A DNA stretch of 34,094 nt from Mesorhizobium sp. Lineage in GTDB: Bacteria > Pseudomonadota > Alphaproteobacteria > Rhizobiales > Rhizobiaceae. Numbering within the stretch: position 1 is the first letter of the stretch; each line of letters opens with the position of its first letter. The notes beneath the pieces were generated by a model that saw only the letters and a list, made by a program, of their open reading frames with translations, had not been told where the DNA came from and ran no database searches. Location of the stretch: contig NZ_SUEG01000054.1 of NCBI RefSeq assembly GCF_005063415.1, positions 1 to 34,094 on the forward strand, written 5' to 3'. Shown here one piece after another: positions 1 to 8,413 of this stretch. The translations under genes were made by a program, and so were the position numbers.

Positions 1-2
1 GC

Positions 3-275
3 ATTGTTGCGTGTTATGCGTTGCCACTAGCGATATTGCCGACCATCACCATACTCGGGGTTGGCATAGCATGGCTGCTTTCGTCTGCAGTTTTCATCGA
101 AGTGGTTTTCGCAAGGCCTGGTATTGGCGCTCTGATTGTGAGCGCGGTCAACGAGCGCAACTACCCGGTCGTGATGGGCGGCGTGTTCGTCACGACCTTC
201 CTCATCGTCACTGCCACGACGCTGTCCGATCTGGTCAATGCAGCCCTTGATCCGCGAGCTCGGGAGAAACTCTGA
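3..275 (+). CDS. ABC transporter permease, DppB-like, C-terminal part (cut by window start)
   Basis: This is the last ~90 residues of an inner-membrane permease of the binding-protein-dependent transport family. The frame is open from the first bases of the window, so the 5' end lies outside. The visible part has a hydrophobic helix followed by the family motif FARPGIGAL, then a final membrane helix (VVMGGVFVTTFLIVTATTLSDLVNAALDPR), which is the usual C-terminus of DppB/OppB/GsiC-type subunits ending in the 'DPRxR' stretch. The next permease gene starts one base after its stop codon, so it belongs to a dppBCDF-type operon. By family knowledge it would form the translocation pore with the DppC-like partner. 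The substrate (dipeptide, oligopeptide or another compound) cannot be read from this part. Confidence 0.9.
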   Translation: MVACYALPLAILPTITILGVGIAWLLSSAVFIEVVFARPGIGALIVSAVNERNYPVVMGGVFVTTFLIVTATTLSDLVNAALDPRAREKL

Positions 276-276
276 C

Positions 277-1170
277 ATGACGAGCATCCAAGCCATCCGC
301 GCCGAAGCCAATGGCGAGCCGGGTCCGGGCACCTTTCTTGCCGTTCTCCGGCAATTGCGCAAGAACCGTTTGGGCCTGCTTGGAGCCCTGCTCGTTTTGC
401 TAGTGTTCGCGAGCGCGATGTTTGCTCCGCTGATAATGACGCATGACCCGATTCGGATTATGGTCGGGCCGCGCCTGGCGGCCCCTTCACGGGAGTTTCT
501 CCTGGGCACGGATCAGCTCGGTCGCGACACGTTTTCTCGCGTCATCATGGGCGGCCGCATTCCGCTCCTTGTCGCGTTCGCCTCTCTAGGCATTTCACTG
601 GCGCTCGGCCTTGTGCTTGGCCTAGTCGCAGGCTTCGGGCCGCGTTGGCTCGACAACGTACTGCTGCTGATCTTTGATACGATCCGCTCGTTTCCGGGCA
701 TCATATTTGCGCTGGCTGTTATCGGGCTACTTGGACCCAGTGTGACCAGCGTTATCTTTGTTATCGCAATAACGTCCATACCTATTTATGCGCGCATTGC
801 TCGCACCCAAACAGAAGCGCTTCGCAATAGTGAATACATTGCCGCGGAGCAAAGCATGGGCGCCAGTACGACGCGCATCCTCGCCGTCCACGTGCTGCCC
901 AACGTCATCGGCCCGCTTGTCATTCTTGTGAGCATGGACGTGCCGGCCGTTATCGCCGTACAGGCAGGTCTCAGCTTTCTAGGCTTGGGCGTGCGCCCAC
1001 CGACTCCCGATTGGGGAGCTGTCCTGAATGATGGCTACAATTACATCCAAAATACGCCCTGGCTCGTCATAGCCGGAAGCACGCCGATCGTTCTCGCAAC
1101 GTTGGGCTTCACATTTTTGGGTGAGGCGCTGCGCGACATATTCGACCCCAAGCTCGGGAAAGACATATGA
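277..1170 (+). CDS. ABC transporter permease, DppC-like
   Basis: Inner-membrane permease of a peptide/nickel-type ABC importer, 297 residues from ATG 277. The open frame extends back to 238, but ATG 277 lies one base after the previous stop and gives the normal family length. Seen in the sequence: a hydrophobic N-terminal helix (LGLLGALLVLLVFASAMFAPLI), the OppC-type motif FLLGTDQLGRDTFSRV, several further membrane helices, and the cytoplasmic EAA loop (AAEQSMGAS, then HVLPNVIGPL) that contacts the ATPases. It ends in the typical GEALRDIFDPK tail. It sits between the DppB-like gene and two ATPase genes, with an ATGA overlap into the next gene, which indicates one transcript with coupled translation. 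Proximity to the methylaspartate-degradation genes suggests, but does not prove, import of an amino acid or peptide that feeds that pathway. Confidence 0.93.
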   Translation: MTSIQAIRAEANGEPGPGTFLAVLRQLRKNRLGLLGALLVLLVFASAMFAPLIMTHDPIRIMVGPRLAAPSREFLLGTDQLGRDTFSRVIMGGRIPLLVAFASLGISLALGLVLGLVAGFGPRWLDNVLLLIFDTIRSFPGIIFALAVIGLLGPSVTSVIFVIAITSIPIYARIARTQTEALRNSEYIAAEQSMGASTTRILAVHVLPNVIGPLVILVSMDVPAVIAVQAGLSFLGLGVRPPTPDWGAVLNDGYNYIQNTPWLVIAGSTPIVLATLGFTFLGEALRDIFDPKLGKDI

Positions 1171-2183
1171 GACCCGATCGTCCGAGGCAGCAGATGTCCA
1201 CTCTTTCGCTGCTCGAAATTCGGGGGCTTGATCTCGATTTCGGTACTCCCTCCGGCCGCGTGCATGCGCTGCGAAACGTTTCGCTCGATGTTCCCGCCGC
1301 ACAGGTAGTTGGCATTGTCGGCGAAAGCGGATCAGGAAAATCCACGCTCGCCTATACGGTGATGGGACTGCTTCCAGAAAATGCGCAAGTTACCGCCGGC
1401 GCTATTGTCTTCGAGGGGCGCAACTTACTCGATATGCCAGCGTCGGTACGACAGAGCCTTCTCGGCGATCGCCTTTCCATGATCTTCCAAGATCCGATGA
1501 CCGCACTCAATCCCGTGCGGTCCATCGAGAGCCAGATGATCGATATCCAACACCATGAACGGAGAAGCCGGAGCGAGAAACGCGCCGCTGCCATCGCCAT
1601 GCTTCGGCGGGTGGGAATTCCCGACCCCGACTCCCGTATCGGCGGTTTTCCGCATCAGTTCTCCGGTGGCATGCGCCAACGTATCTGCATCGCCATGGCG
1701 CTTCTTGTTAAGCCGGCGCTCCTGATCGCCGACGAGCCAACCACCGCGCTTGATGCAACTCTGGAGGTGCAAATTATTCATCTCCTTAAGGATCTCCAGA
1801 AGGAGATCGGTTGCGCCGTCTTGTTCGTCTCTCATCATCTCGGCGCGGTTGCTGAGCTATGCGACCGGGTCGCTGTCATGTATGCTGGCGAAGTGGTTGA
1901 GCAGGGGACCGTACGAGACATCTTCCACAATCCCAGACATCCCTACACTCGCGCGCTGCTCAAATGCGATCCGGGGCGGATTAGAAAAAGTACGCGTAAT
2001 TTGCCGACCATTCCCGGCGAGGTGCCCAGCCTTCTAGGTGTCAAGCAAGGATGCATTTTCAGTCAACGGTGCCCCTCGGCACTCGATCGTTGTAGCCAAC
2101 AGAGCCCGGCTGAGTACCGCATCGGCCTCGAACACCGTGCGCGATGCCATTTGCTCGGTGAAGAACAGAAGGTTTCAGCATGA
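1167..2183 (+). CDS. Oligopeptide ABC transporter ATP-binding protein, DppD/OppD-like
   Basis: Cytoplasmic ATPase subunit of the importer. From ATG 1167, Walker A GESGSGKS is at residues ~52-59, the ABC signature appears as FSGGMRQR, and Walker B with its catalytic Glu as LLIADEPTTALD, followed by the H-loop (SHH). The C-terminal oligo_HPY extension carries spaced cysteines (GCIFSQRCPSALDRC), typical of DppD/OppD subunits. ATG 1167 overlaps the preceding stop by four bases. ATG 1194 (MSTLSLLEIRG), with GAGG a few bases upstream, is a realistic alternative that would remove nine residues. The gene also overlaps the next ATPase gene by four bases, so all four transporter genes are translationally linked. 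There is nothing unusual in motif content. Confidence 0.94.
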   Translation: MRPDRPRQQMSTLSLLEIRGLDLDFGTPSGRVHALRNVSLDVPAAQVVGIVGESGSGKSTLAYTVMGLLPENAQVTAGAIVFEGRNLLDMPASVRQSLLGDRLSMIFQDPMTALNPVRSIESQMIDIQHHERRSRSEKRAAAIAMLRRVGIPDPDSRIGGFPHQFSGGMRQRICIAMALLVKPALLIADEPTTALDATLEVQIIHLLKDLQKEIGCAVLFVSHHLGAVAELCDRVAVMYAGEVVEQGTVRDIFHNPRHPYTRALLKCDPGRIRKSTRNLPTIPGEVPSLLGVKQGCIFSQRCPSALDRCSQQSPAEYRIGLEHRARCHLLGEEQKVSA

Positions 2184-3220
2184 GCTCGCTGCTCCGCGTC
2201 CAGGATCTTTGCGTCCGTTTCCGCACGATGGGTCCACTGAAGGCGCTTGCGGCGGGCACGAAGCATCCTTTCGTCGACGCAGTCTCCGGCGTGTCCTTCG
2301 AAATCCGCAAAGGCGAGACACTTGGTCTCGTGGGCGAAAGCGGTTCGGGCAAGTCCACCGTTGCGCGCGCGATCATGGGGTTGAGGCCGCCTGTGAGCGG
2401 CAGCATTCGCTTCGAGGGAGAGGAAATCACCGGACTGAGCGCGGCCGAACGTAAGCCGTATCTACGACGCATGACGATGATGTTCCAGGATCCCATCGGC
2501 TCGCTCTCGCCACGGCTGACCGTGCGATCGCTCCTGTCGGAGCCTTTCCGCATCCACGGATTACGCGATCGCGATGTCGGAGCCGAAACGGAACGTCTCT
2601 TGCGCATGGTCGGCTTGCCGACGGATTTTGCTCGGCGCTACCCCCATCAGCTTTCCGGCGGGCAGGCTAGGCGAGTGGGCGTCGCGCGTGCCCTTGCGCT
2701 CAATCCGGACCTGATCATTGCCGACGAGCCGACGGCCGGCCTCGACGTCTCGGTGCAAGGCGAAGTGCTTAATCTGTTTGCTCGCTTGCAGGACGAACTC
2801 GGCATCGCGATTCTGATCATCACTCACAACCTCAATGTCGTTCGCCATATCACTGACCGTATGGCGATCATGTATCTCGGCCGCTTCGTCGAGGTTGGGC
2901 CGACCGAACGCATTTTCGATCAACCGCGGCATCCATATACGCAAGCCTTGCTGTCGGCCAATACGGAGCCCGATCCGGATGCCGTTCTCAATCGCATCGA
3001 GATAACGGGCGAAGTGCCGAGCCTGATAAGGCGGCCATCCGGCTGCGAGTTCCACACGCGCTGTCGTTACGCCCACGACATCTGTAGCCGCGTATTCCCG
3101 GAATGCTCGGCAAGCCGGGACGACGCGAAGCACCGCTTCAAATGTCATTTCCCGCTGGAGGGCGGAACCGCGCCGTCGTTGCAGCAGCAGCCGCAGGTTC
3201 CAATCGGAACCCGGTTCTGA
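2180..3220 (+). CDS. Oligopeptide ABC transporter ATP-binding protein, DppF/OppF-like
   Basis: Second ATPase of the importer, 346 residues, starting at ATG 2180 inside the stop of the DppD-like gene. Walker A GESGSGKS is at ~52-59, the signature is LSGGQARR, Walker B is LIIADEPTAGLD, and an oligo_HPY-type tail carries cysteines (GCEFHTRCRYAHDIC). The arginines after LSGGQ (ARRVGVARAL) vary from the more usual QRQR. DppF/OppF subunits pair with DppD/OppD to drive transport. The gene ends the transporter operon. About 470 bases without an intact gene separate it from the methylaspartate ammonia-lyase gene. No substrate-binding protein is visible in the window; it would be expected upstream of the first permease. 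Confidence 0.94.
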   Translation: MSSLLRVQDLCVRFRTMGPLKALAAGTKHPFVDAVSGVSFEIRKGETLGLVGESGSGKSTVARAIMGLRPPVSGSIRFEGEEITGLSAAERKPYLRRMTMMFQDPIGSLSPRLTVRSLLSEPFRIHGLRDRDVGAETERLLRMVGLPTDFARRYPHQLSGGQARRVGVARALALNPDLIIADEPTAGLDVSVQGEVLNLFARLQDELGIAILIITHNLNVVRHITDRMAIMYLGRFVEVGPTERIFDQPRHPYTQALLSANTEPDPDAVLNRIEITGEVPSLIRRPSGCEFHTRCRYAHDICSRVFPECSASRDDAKHRFKCHFPLEGGTAPSLQQQPQVPIGTRF

Positions 3221-3688
3221 TGATGTGAGTTATCGCGGTCACGGCTGGTGCCACGACAGTTATCGCCAACCGGAGGCGCGGCATTATCAAACCTGATCGC
3301 TTGGCGCCACGACATAATCAACATCCCGAACTGCTTATAAACGTCCGCCGGAACCTCGCCGTTCGTCATTACGATCACATCTCGCACTTGCTACGCCCGG
3401 CGGTCGACGGCGATGCCGTGCTCGGAAAGCGGGCCGCGGATCTGATTGACGAGCCCGACTCGCGTCGCTAACCATGCGGAGGCGACGCACATATGAGGAT
3501 CAAAGTGATTGAGAATCGCTAACAATTCAAATCAGCTCAAGTGCGACAGGCGCAAGCCATCTGAAAATGCGATGCCACCGTGCCGGACATTATATTGGCA
3601 AACTTAACAGCAAGTCGTGCATGCTCCGCTGGCATGCCGCGTTAGCTGTGTCCGCCCGTCAACTCTTCCGTAACTCGAGCGAAGTGAA
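3221..3688. other. Intergenic stretch with possible IS110 remnant
   Basis: No intact gene is visible between dppF and the methylaspartate ammonia-lyase gene. On the - strand, about 3393-3472 reads LATRVGLVNQIRGPLSEHGI, which resembles the conserved segment of IS110-family transposases (RTALVNQLRGLLAEYGI), with stops on the downstream side. This suggests an old insertion-sequence scar. The last ~150 bases before GTG 3689 should contain the promoter and leader of the catabolic genes, but I see no convincing -35/-10 pair. Confidence 0.4.
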
Positions 3689-4942
3689 GTGCACATCAAA
3701 GAAGTCCTCCTCGCGCCCGGCAATGGCGCATTTTTCTATGACGACCAAGCTGCTATCAGGGCCGGCGCAACCCAGGACGGCTTCATGTATGTCAGCGAAC
3801 CGTTAACACCTGGGTTCACGTCCATTCGCGTTCCGGCCTCTTCGCTCAGCATCGGGCTTGCCCTCACCGACGGGACCATCGTTTGGGGCGACATGGTGAG
3901 CGTCCAGTACTCTGGTGCGGGCGGACGCGATCCCTTCTTTGAAGCTGCTCAAATCTCGGATTTGACGTCGCGAGTCGTCTCGCCACGACTTCTCGATGTC
4001 GATGCGTCTCGCTACCTTGCTGCCTGCGCGAATGTTTTCGAGCCTCACGATGATAAGCGGCTGCCTCTCGCGATTGAGTATGGCGTCAGCCAGGCGCTTC
4101 TTCGCGCAGCCGCTCATCTTCACCGTGCGACAATGGCGGAGATCATATGCGCTGAGTTTAACCTACCGCTGTCAATGCAGAGGGTCCCCATCTACTGTCA
4201 GAGCGGTGACGCTCGCGAAATTAACGTCGACAAGATGATTCTGAAGGGTGTGGATGTGCTTCCCCACGGCCTGATCAACTCTCGGCAGAAATTCGGCGTA
4301 GACGGTCAGACCTTCATGGAGTTCGTGAAGTGGGTCGCGAAGCGTACGCGCGAGATCGGCCGTCCCGGGTATAATCCCGTGCTGCATTTCGATGTCTATG
4401 GCTGGATCGGTCAAGAAATCGGCCTGGAACCGCAACGGGTCGCCGATTTTATCTGCAGGGTTGTCGATACCGTTCCGGGTTTTACGATCAACATCGAGTC
4501 CCCGGCGGACTTTGGTTCGACGCAAGCTCAAATTGAGAACTACGCCGAGATCGTATCCATTTTGGACAGCCGAGGTTCCAGTGCTCGAATTGTCGTCGAT
4601 GAGAGGTGCAACACGCTTGAGGATATTCGGCTCTTTGCCGAAGCGAGAGCCGCGCATCTCATTCAAATCAAGACGCCCGATGTTGGCTCATTGGCTGACA
4701 CGGCACATGCCGTGCTCCTGTGCAAGGAGAACAAGGTAGGCGCGTACGTTGGAGGAAGCTGTACCGAGACAGATCTCTCTGCCCAAGCTTCTGTCCACAT
4801 ATCGGTGGCGACCCAGGCAGACATGATGCTTGCGAAGCCTGGAATGGGTGTCGACGAGGCATTCTCAATAGTTGGGAACGAACAAAATCGGTTGCTGGCT
4901 ATGCTGAACCGTCGTCGAATTCAAAACGAAAACGTTGGATGA
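3689..4942 (+). CDS. mal: Methylaspartate ammonia-lyase
   Basis: Enolase-superfamily enzyme that removes ammonia from L-threo-3-methylaspartate to give mesaconate (EC 4.3.1.2). It is 417 residues from GTG 3689, close to the ~413 of the Clostridium enzyme. Family landmarks are clear: LTPGFTSIRVP, GDMVSVQYSGAGGRDPFF (~68-84), and KMILKGVDVLPHGLIN (~182-197). Residues matching the known catalytic and metal-binding set are all present: His193 in LPHG, Asp235 in HFDVYG, Glu270 in NIESP, Asp304 in VVDER, and the catalytic base Lys328 in QIKTPD. Its stop overlaps the ATG of the CoA-transferase gene, so the two are co-translated. The usual partner, glutamate mutase (glmES/mutES), is not in the window. 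The substrate could therefore come from outside the cell or from a mutase encoded elsewhere. Confidence 0.95.
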   Translation: MHIKEVLLAPGNGAFFYDDQAAIRAGATQDGFMYVSEPLTPGFTSIRVPASSLSIGLALTDGTIVWGDMVSVQYSGAGGRDPFFEAAQISDLTSRVVSPRLLDVDASRYLAACANVFEPHDDKRLPLAIEYGVSQALLRAAAHLHRATMAEIICAEFNLPLSMQRVPIYCQSGDAREINVDKMILKGVDVLPHGLINSRQKFGVDGQTFMEFVKWVAKRTREIGRPGYNPVLHFDVYGWIGQEIGLEPQRVADFICRVVDTVPGFTINIESPADFGSTQAQIENYAEIVSILDSRGSSARIVVDERCNTLEDIRLFAEARAAHLIQIKTPDVGSLADTAHAVLLCKENKVGAYVGGSCTETDLSAQASVHISVATQADMMLAKPGMGVDEAFSIVGNEQNRLLAMLNRRRIQNENVG

Positions 4943-6108
4943 AAACACGGTGTCGCATGCAGAAGTCTCTTGAGGGGATCACCGTCGTTGCCGTGGAGCA
5001 GGCGGTTGCTGCGCCTTACGCTTCGTCTCGCCTTGCTGATGCCGGCGCCCGGGTGATCAAGATCGAGAGGCCCGAAGGGGATTTTGCCAGAAATTACGAC
5101 AAGTTGGTGCGGGGTCAGAGCGCTTACTTCGTCTGGCTCAACCGGGGTAAGGAGTCGGTCTGTCTGGACTTGAGATCTGAGGCGGACCGCGCCGTTCTGG
5201 ACACGCTCATTGCCGGTGCCGACGTTTTGATCCAAAATCTAAAGCCGGGCAGTATCGAAAAATTGGGTTTCGGGTCTGCGGATCTGCGTCGACGTTTTCC
5301 GCGGCTGATCACCTGCGATATCTCTGGTTTCGGGGAGCAGGGGCCGTATTCCCAGTTGAAGGCTTATGATCTCATCGTCCAGGCCGAAACTGGTCTGTGT
5401 GCGATCACCGGGACGCAACAGGGACCCGCCCGTGTGGGTGTGTCGGTTTGCGACATCTCGGCAGGCATGACAGCGCACAGTGCCATTCTTCAGGCGCTGT
5501 ATCACCGCGAGGTCACCGGCGACGGGACCAGCATTCAGGTGTCACTGTTCGATGCCGTCGCCGACTGGATGAACGTGCCGGTTCTTCAAAACGAATACGG
5601 CGGCTATCACACGGTTCGCGCGGGCGTAAAACACCCGTCGCTCGCGCCGTATGGCGCCTATCGCTGTGCCGACGGCAAAGAGGTCATCTTTTCGGTTCAG
5701 AATGACCGTGAATGGGTGAATTTCTGCGAGAAGTTCCTGAAGCAGCCGGGGCTTATACGCACACCTGGTTTCGCCGATAATATGGAGCGCCTCGGTCACC
5801 GTGCGCAACTTGATGAGATCATCGAACAGCGGTTTTCCGAACTGTTATGCCACGAAGCAATGCAGGAGCTTGAGGCGGCCGGGTTGGCATATGGCCGACT
5901 GAACGAAGTCGCGGATGTTTCAAAGCACCCACACATTCGCAAGGTGCAGGTCGGAACACCCGAAGGAACCATCGAGGCGATAGCGCCGGCGGCGATCTTC
6001 AACTCTGAGCGCCCTTTGCTGCGCCCCGTTCCGGCTCTTGGAGCTCATACCGAGGCTGTCCGCGAGGAGGTTCTGGGACGTTTGCGCGAACGAGCTGCGT
6101 CAGCGTGA
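4939..6108 (+). CDS. Class III (CaiB/BaiF) CoA-transferase, probably citramalate or mesaconate CoA-transferase
   Basis: Family III CoA-transferase of 389 residues from ATG 4939, which overlaps the previous stop (ATGA). ATG 4957 (MQKSLEGITVV) is an alternative. The family pattern is complete: N-terminal EGITVVAVEQAVAAPYASSRLADAGARVIKIERPEGD, then LNRGKESVCLDL, GFGEQGPYSQLKAYDLIVQAETGL, and the segment VGVSVCDISAGM, whose Asp172 corresponds to the catalytic aspartate that carries the acyl group in this family. Members move CoA between carboxylic acids (formate/oxalate, succinate/citramalate, mesaconate, carnitine and others). The neighbours (methylaspartate ammonia-lyase, CitE-like lyase, class I fumarase) favour activation of citramalate, or of mesaconate, with a CoA donor such as succinyl-CoA. 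The exact acid is inferred from context, not read from the sequence. Confidence 0.9.
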   Translation: MKTRCRMQKSLEGITVVAVEQAVAAPYASSRLADAGARVIKIERPEGDFARNYDKLVRGQSAYFVWLNRGKESVCLDLRSEADRAVLDTLIAGADVLIQNLKPGSIEKLGFGSADLRRRFPRLITCDISGFGEQGPYSQLKAYDLIVQAETGLCAITGTQQGPARVGVSVCDISAGMTAHSAILQALYHREVTGDGTSIQVSLFDAVADWMNVPVLQNEYGGYHTVRAGVKHPSLAPYGAYRCADGKEVIFSVQNDREWVNFCEKFLKQPGLIRTPGFADNMERLGHRAQLDEIIEQRFSELLCHEAMQELEAAGLAYGRLNEVADVSKHPHIRKVQVGTPEGTIEAIAPAAIFNSERPLLRPVPALGAHTEAVREEVLGRLRERAASA

Positions 6109-6244
6109 GCGCGCGCCTTGTCGGGAAGGGGGCGCGGTTGCGACCCACAGAGTGCATGCCTACTCCTAACCCTTTCCAGTCCCACGGCCGCCCAGCCAGC
6201 TCACTGACACAGCCCGCGCTAAAACCGGCACCAGAGGCGACTTC

Positions 6245-7156
6245 ATGAAGGGCACCATTCCGGCCGTTGAAAGCCCGATGTCCATTCGCCGATGGAGATC
6301 TCTGCTCTTCGTTCCTTCTCATGTTCCGCGTTTTGTGGAGGCGGCTCATGAGCGCGGGGCAGATGGCATCATACTCGACCTAGAGGACTCCGTTCCCCAG
6401 GATCAAAAAGGTGAGTCACGGCGCCAGCTTGGTGCATCCGTGGCAAAGGTGGGCCGCAGGGGCGCTTCTGTTTTAGTTCGCGTGAATCGCGGTTTGCGAG
6501 CCTTGGCGGCCGATCTCGACGCAGCCGTGATGGCGGGCGTTGATGCACTTGTTCTTCCGAAAGTGGATTCGGCAGCGTGGGTAGCTGAGATCGCGAATGC
6601 GGTATCGGAACTCGAACGAGAAAGAAATCTTCCGTTGGGATGTATCCGGTTTCTTGCCCAAATCGAGACCCCAGGTGCCTTGCAAGAGCTATCGGCCATT
6701 GCCTCGTCACATCCCAGGATGGTCGCAATGGCCCTTGGCCCTGAAGACTTTAGTGCCGCTGTTGGCGGCGCCCCAGAACTTGATCTTCTCTTGACGCCAA
6801 ACCTTTCTGTTCTTTTTGCCGCCCGTGCGGCGGGGTTGCTCCCGCTGGGCTTCATAGGAAGCATTGGCGCGTTCTCTGACACTCACAAACTTCGTGAGGC
6901 TGCGGAGCGTGCACGGCGGCTCGGCTTTGCCGGAGCTTTGGCGATCCATCCAAACCAGGTTGCCATATTCAATGACGCTTTTTCGCCAAGTCCACAGGAA
7001 CTCGAATGGGCCCGTCGTGTCCTCGCGGCGGAGAAAGATGCGACGGCGCAGGGCATAGGCGCGTTCGCCCTGGACGGAAGGATGGTCGATCCACCGGTTA
7101 TCCAAAGGGCCCGAGATATCATCGCCACGGATCCGGGCGCCGGGTTGGGCGTCTGA
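6245..7156 (+). CDS. CitE/HpcH-like lyase, probably citramalyl-CoA or methylmalyl-CoA lyase
   Basis: HpcH/HpaI aldolase-family protein, 303 residues from ATG 6245 (AGAGGCG a few bases upstream). ATG 6278 (MSIRRWRSLLFVP) is possible and is closer to the usual CitE start. Characteristic motifs are RSLLFVPSHVPRF, LDLEDSV (~45-50), VLVRVN with Arg79, ALVLPKVD, AQIETPGAL with the metal ligand Glu141, ALGPEDFSAAVGG with Asp168, and the C-terminal GFAGALAIHPNQVAIFN. The family splits 3-hydroxyacyl-CoA esters. Beside a CoA-transferase and a mesaconase candidate, cleavage of citramalyl-CoA to acetyl-CoA and pyruvate is the most economical role. Cleavage of 3-methylmalyl-CoA to glyoxylate and propionyl-CoA is the alternative, but the mesaconyl-CoA hydratase it would need is not seen. 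It follows the CoA-transferase gene after 136 bases. Confidence 0.88.
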   Translation: MKGTIPAVESPMSIRRWRSLLFVPSHVPRFVEAAHERGADGIILDLEDSVPQDQKGESRRQLGASVAKVGRRGASVLVRVNRGLRALAADLDAAVMAGVDALVLPKVDSAAWVAEIANAVSELERERNLPLGCIRFLAQIETPGALQELSAIASSHPRMVAMALGPEDFSAAVGGAPELDLLLTPNLSVLFAARAAGLLPLGFIGSIGAFSDTHKLREAAERARRLGFAGALAIHPNQVAIFNDAFSPSPQELEWARRVLAAEKDATAQGIGAFALDGRMVDPPVIQRARDIIATDPGAGLGV

Positions 7157-7291
7157 GGCCTCAGAGGTTGGTTACCAAACTGGAGCGACCCTACGGCTAG
7201 GAGTTATGCAACTCGGCACAATTATTGCTGTCGCGCCATCGCATTTCGAGATAGATTAAACTAATTGCAGTCCGCTCTCGGATGGGTACTC

Positions 7292-8218
7292 GTGGAAATC
7301 AGGCAGTTAAGATACTTCGTCGGTGTGGTCGAAGCAGGCAGTTTCACGAAGGCCGCTGGCTTCCTTAATGTTGCCCAGAGTGCGCTGAGCCTGCATGTGC
7401 GTCAACTGGAGGAAGCCTTCGGCACTCAACTGCTGATACGCGACAGGACCGGTGTGAGCGTGACGGCGTCAGGAGCCAAACTGCTCGAACGCGCTCGGGC
7501 GATTCTTAAAGAAATTCGACTTACCGAGGTGGAATTGACCAACACAGCTGCTTCCCCCGCCGGGGAGGTGACGATTGGCATTCCGTCTGGAGCTGCCCGC
7601 GTCCTGAGCGGCCCCCTGCTTGAGTCGGTGAGAAACGAACTGCCCAGGGTCTCCCTCAAGATGGTCGAGGGTATGACGGGACCGCTGGAGGAGTGGATGG
7701 CTGCTGGACGCTTCAATCTGGCGGTACTCTACCGCACTGCGGATAGCGTAGGCCGAATGACGGTGATAGCGCGCGAAAACCTTTGTCTGGTGGTACCGTC
7801 GGGTGAGCCGCCTTTCGAAGATGCGATATCTCTGGCCGACCTGCATGCATTCCCCCTGGCGGTTCCCATGCGCAATAACAATGTCAGGCGTTCGGTGGCT
7901 GACGTCGTCGCACAGCACGGTTGCGCGCTGGACGTCAGGTTTGAAGTGGACTCGCTTTCAACGATCATCAACATGGTCGTAGAGGGGAAAGCGCATTCTA
8001 TTCTCGCCGCGTCTGCGGTTCAGAAAGAAGCCTCTCAGGGTCTGGTCCGTACGGTCAAGATCGTGGATCCGGTGATTACCCGCTCCGTTGTGCTTGCTGT
8101 AAACCCGAAAGATGAGCGTTCCGCCGCCGTGTCCGCAGTCCGCAAGCTCATTCCGAAGGTCGCTCGAGAATTGATTGAAATCCGGAGCTGGGCAGCGGTG
8201 GCGCCTGAGGCGACCTGA
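7292..8218 (+). CDS. LysR-family transcriptional regulator
   Basis: LysR-type regulator, 308 residues from GTG 7292 (VEIRQLRYFVGVVEAGSFTKAA). The frame is open from TTG 7265, but the GTG gives the canonical family N-terminus. The winged HTH lies at residues ~1-65 (AAGFLNVAQSALSLHVRQLEEAFGTQLLIR), followed by the linker helix and a periplasmic-binding-protein-like effector domain from ~90 (GEVTIGIPSGAARVL). It lies in the middle of the catabolic cluster, in the same direction as its neighbours, after 135 non-coding bases. It is the natural candidate regulator for the downstream aldehyde dehydrogenase and fumarase genes, and perhaps for the upstream set. Its inducer could be mesaconate, methylaspartate or a related acid; this is inference. 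The leader contains TTTCGAGATAGA, which resembles half of the palindrome found upstream of the aldehyde dehydrogenase gene. Confidence 0.9.
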   Translation: MEIRQLRYFVGVVEAGSFTKAAGFLNVAQSALSLHVRQLEEAFGTQLLIRDRTGVSVTASGAKLLERARAILKEIRLTEVELTNTAASPAGEVTIGIPSGAARVLSGPLLESVRNELPRVSLKMVEGMTGPLEEWMAAGRFNLAVLYRTADSVGRMTVIARENLCLVVPSGEPPFEDAISLADLHAFPLAVPMRNNNVRRSVADVVAQHGCALDVRFEVDSLSTIINMVVEGKAHSILAASAVQKEASQGLVRTVKIVDPVITRSVVLAVNPKDERSAAVSAVRKLIPKVARELIEIRSWAAVAPEAT

Positions 8219-8297
8219 CAAACTAACCTTTAAAGCTGGGCATGATCTTTTGCGGCCATTAGGACCAGCCCGATCTGGATTCCAGATGGATTTCGGC

Positions 8298-8310
8298 AAT
8301 ATTCGATATT
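8298..8310. promoter_or_regulatory. Short AT-rich inverted repeat upstream of aldehyde dehydrogenase
   Basis: AATAT-TCG-ATATT, perfect five-base arms with a three-base spacer, about 100 bases before the start of the aldehyde dehydrogenase gene. Small palindromes of this kind with a T...A pattern are typical recognition sites of LysR proteins, and the LysR gene ends 80 bases upstream. Short repeats also occur by chance, so this is a weak candidate. Confidence 0.35.
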
Positions 8311-8355
8311 TGACCCGCCGCGACCATCGCGATGAAACTGGCTCAAGCGAGTTCA

Positions 8356-8377
8356 GCAGTTTCGATATCGAAACTGC
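8356..8377. promoter_or_regulatory. Perfect 22-bp palindrome, candidate operator
   Basis: The arm GCAGTTTCGAT is followed directly by its exact reverse complement, so all 22 bases are symmetric about the GAT|ATC centre. It ends 36 bases before ATG 8414, where the leader of the aldehyde dehydrogenase-fumarase transcript must lie. A symmetric element of this length with no loop fits a dimeric protein binding site and not a transcription terminator. It could bind the adjacent LysR protein or another regulator; which one is unknown. Confidence 0.65.
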
Positions 8378-8413
8378 GCTCGTATGCAAGAATTCAGTCA
8401 AGTGGAGCCCGCG

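Noticed and set aside
4720..4938. N-terminal extension of the CoA-transferase frame
   Set aside because: It overlaps methylaspartate ammonia-lyase codons and has no family similarity. The protein family begins at EGITVVAVEQ, just after ATG 4939/4957.
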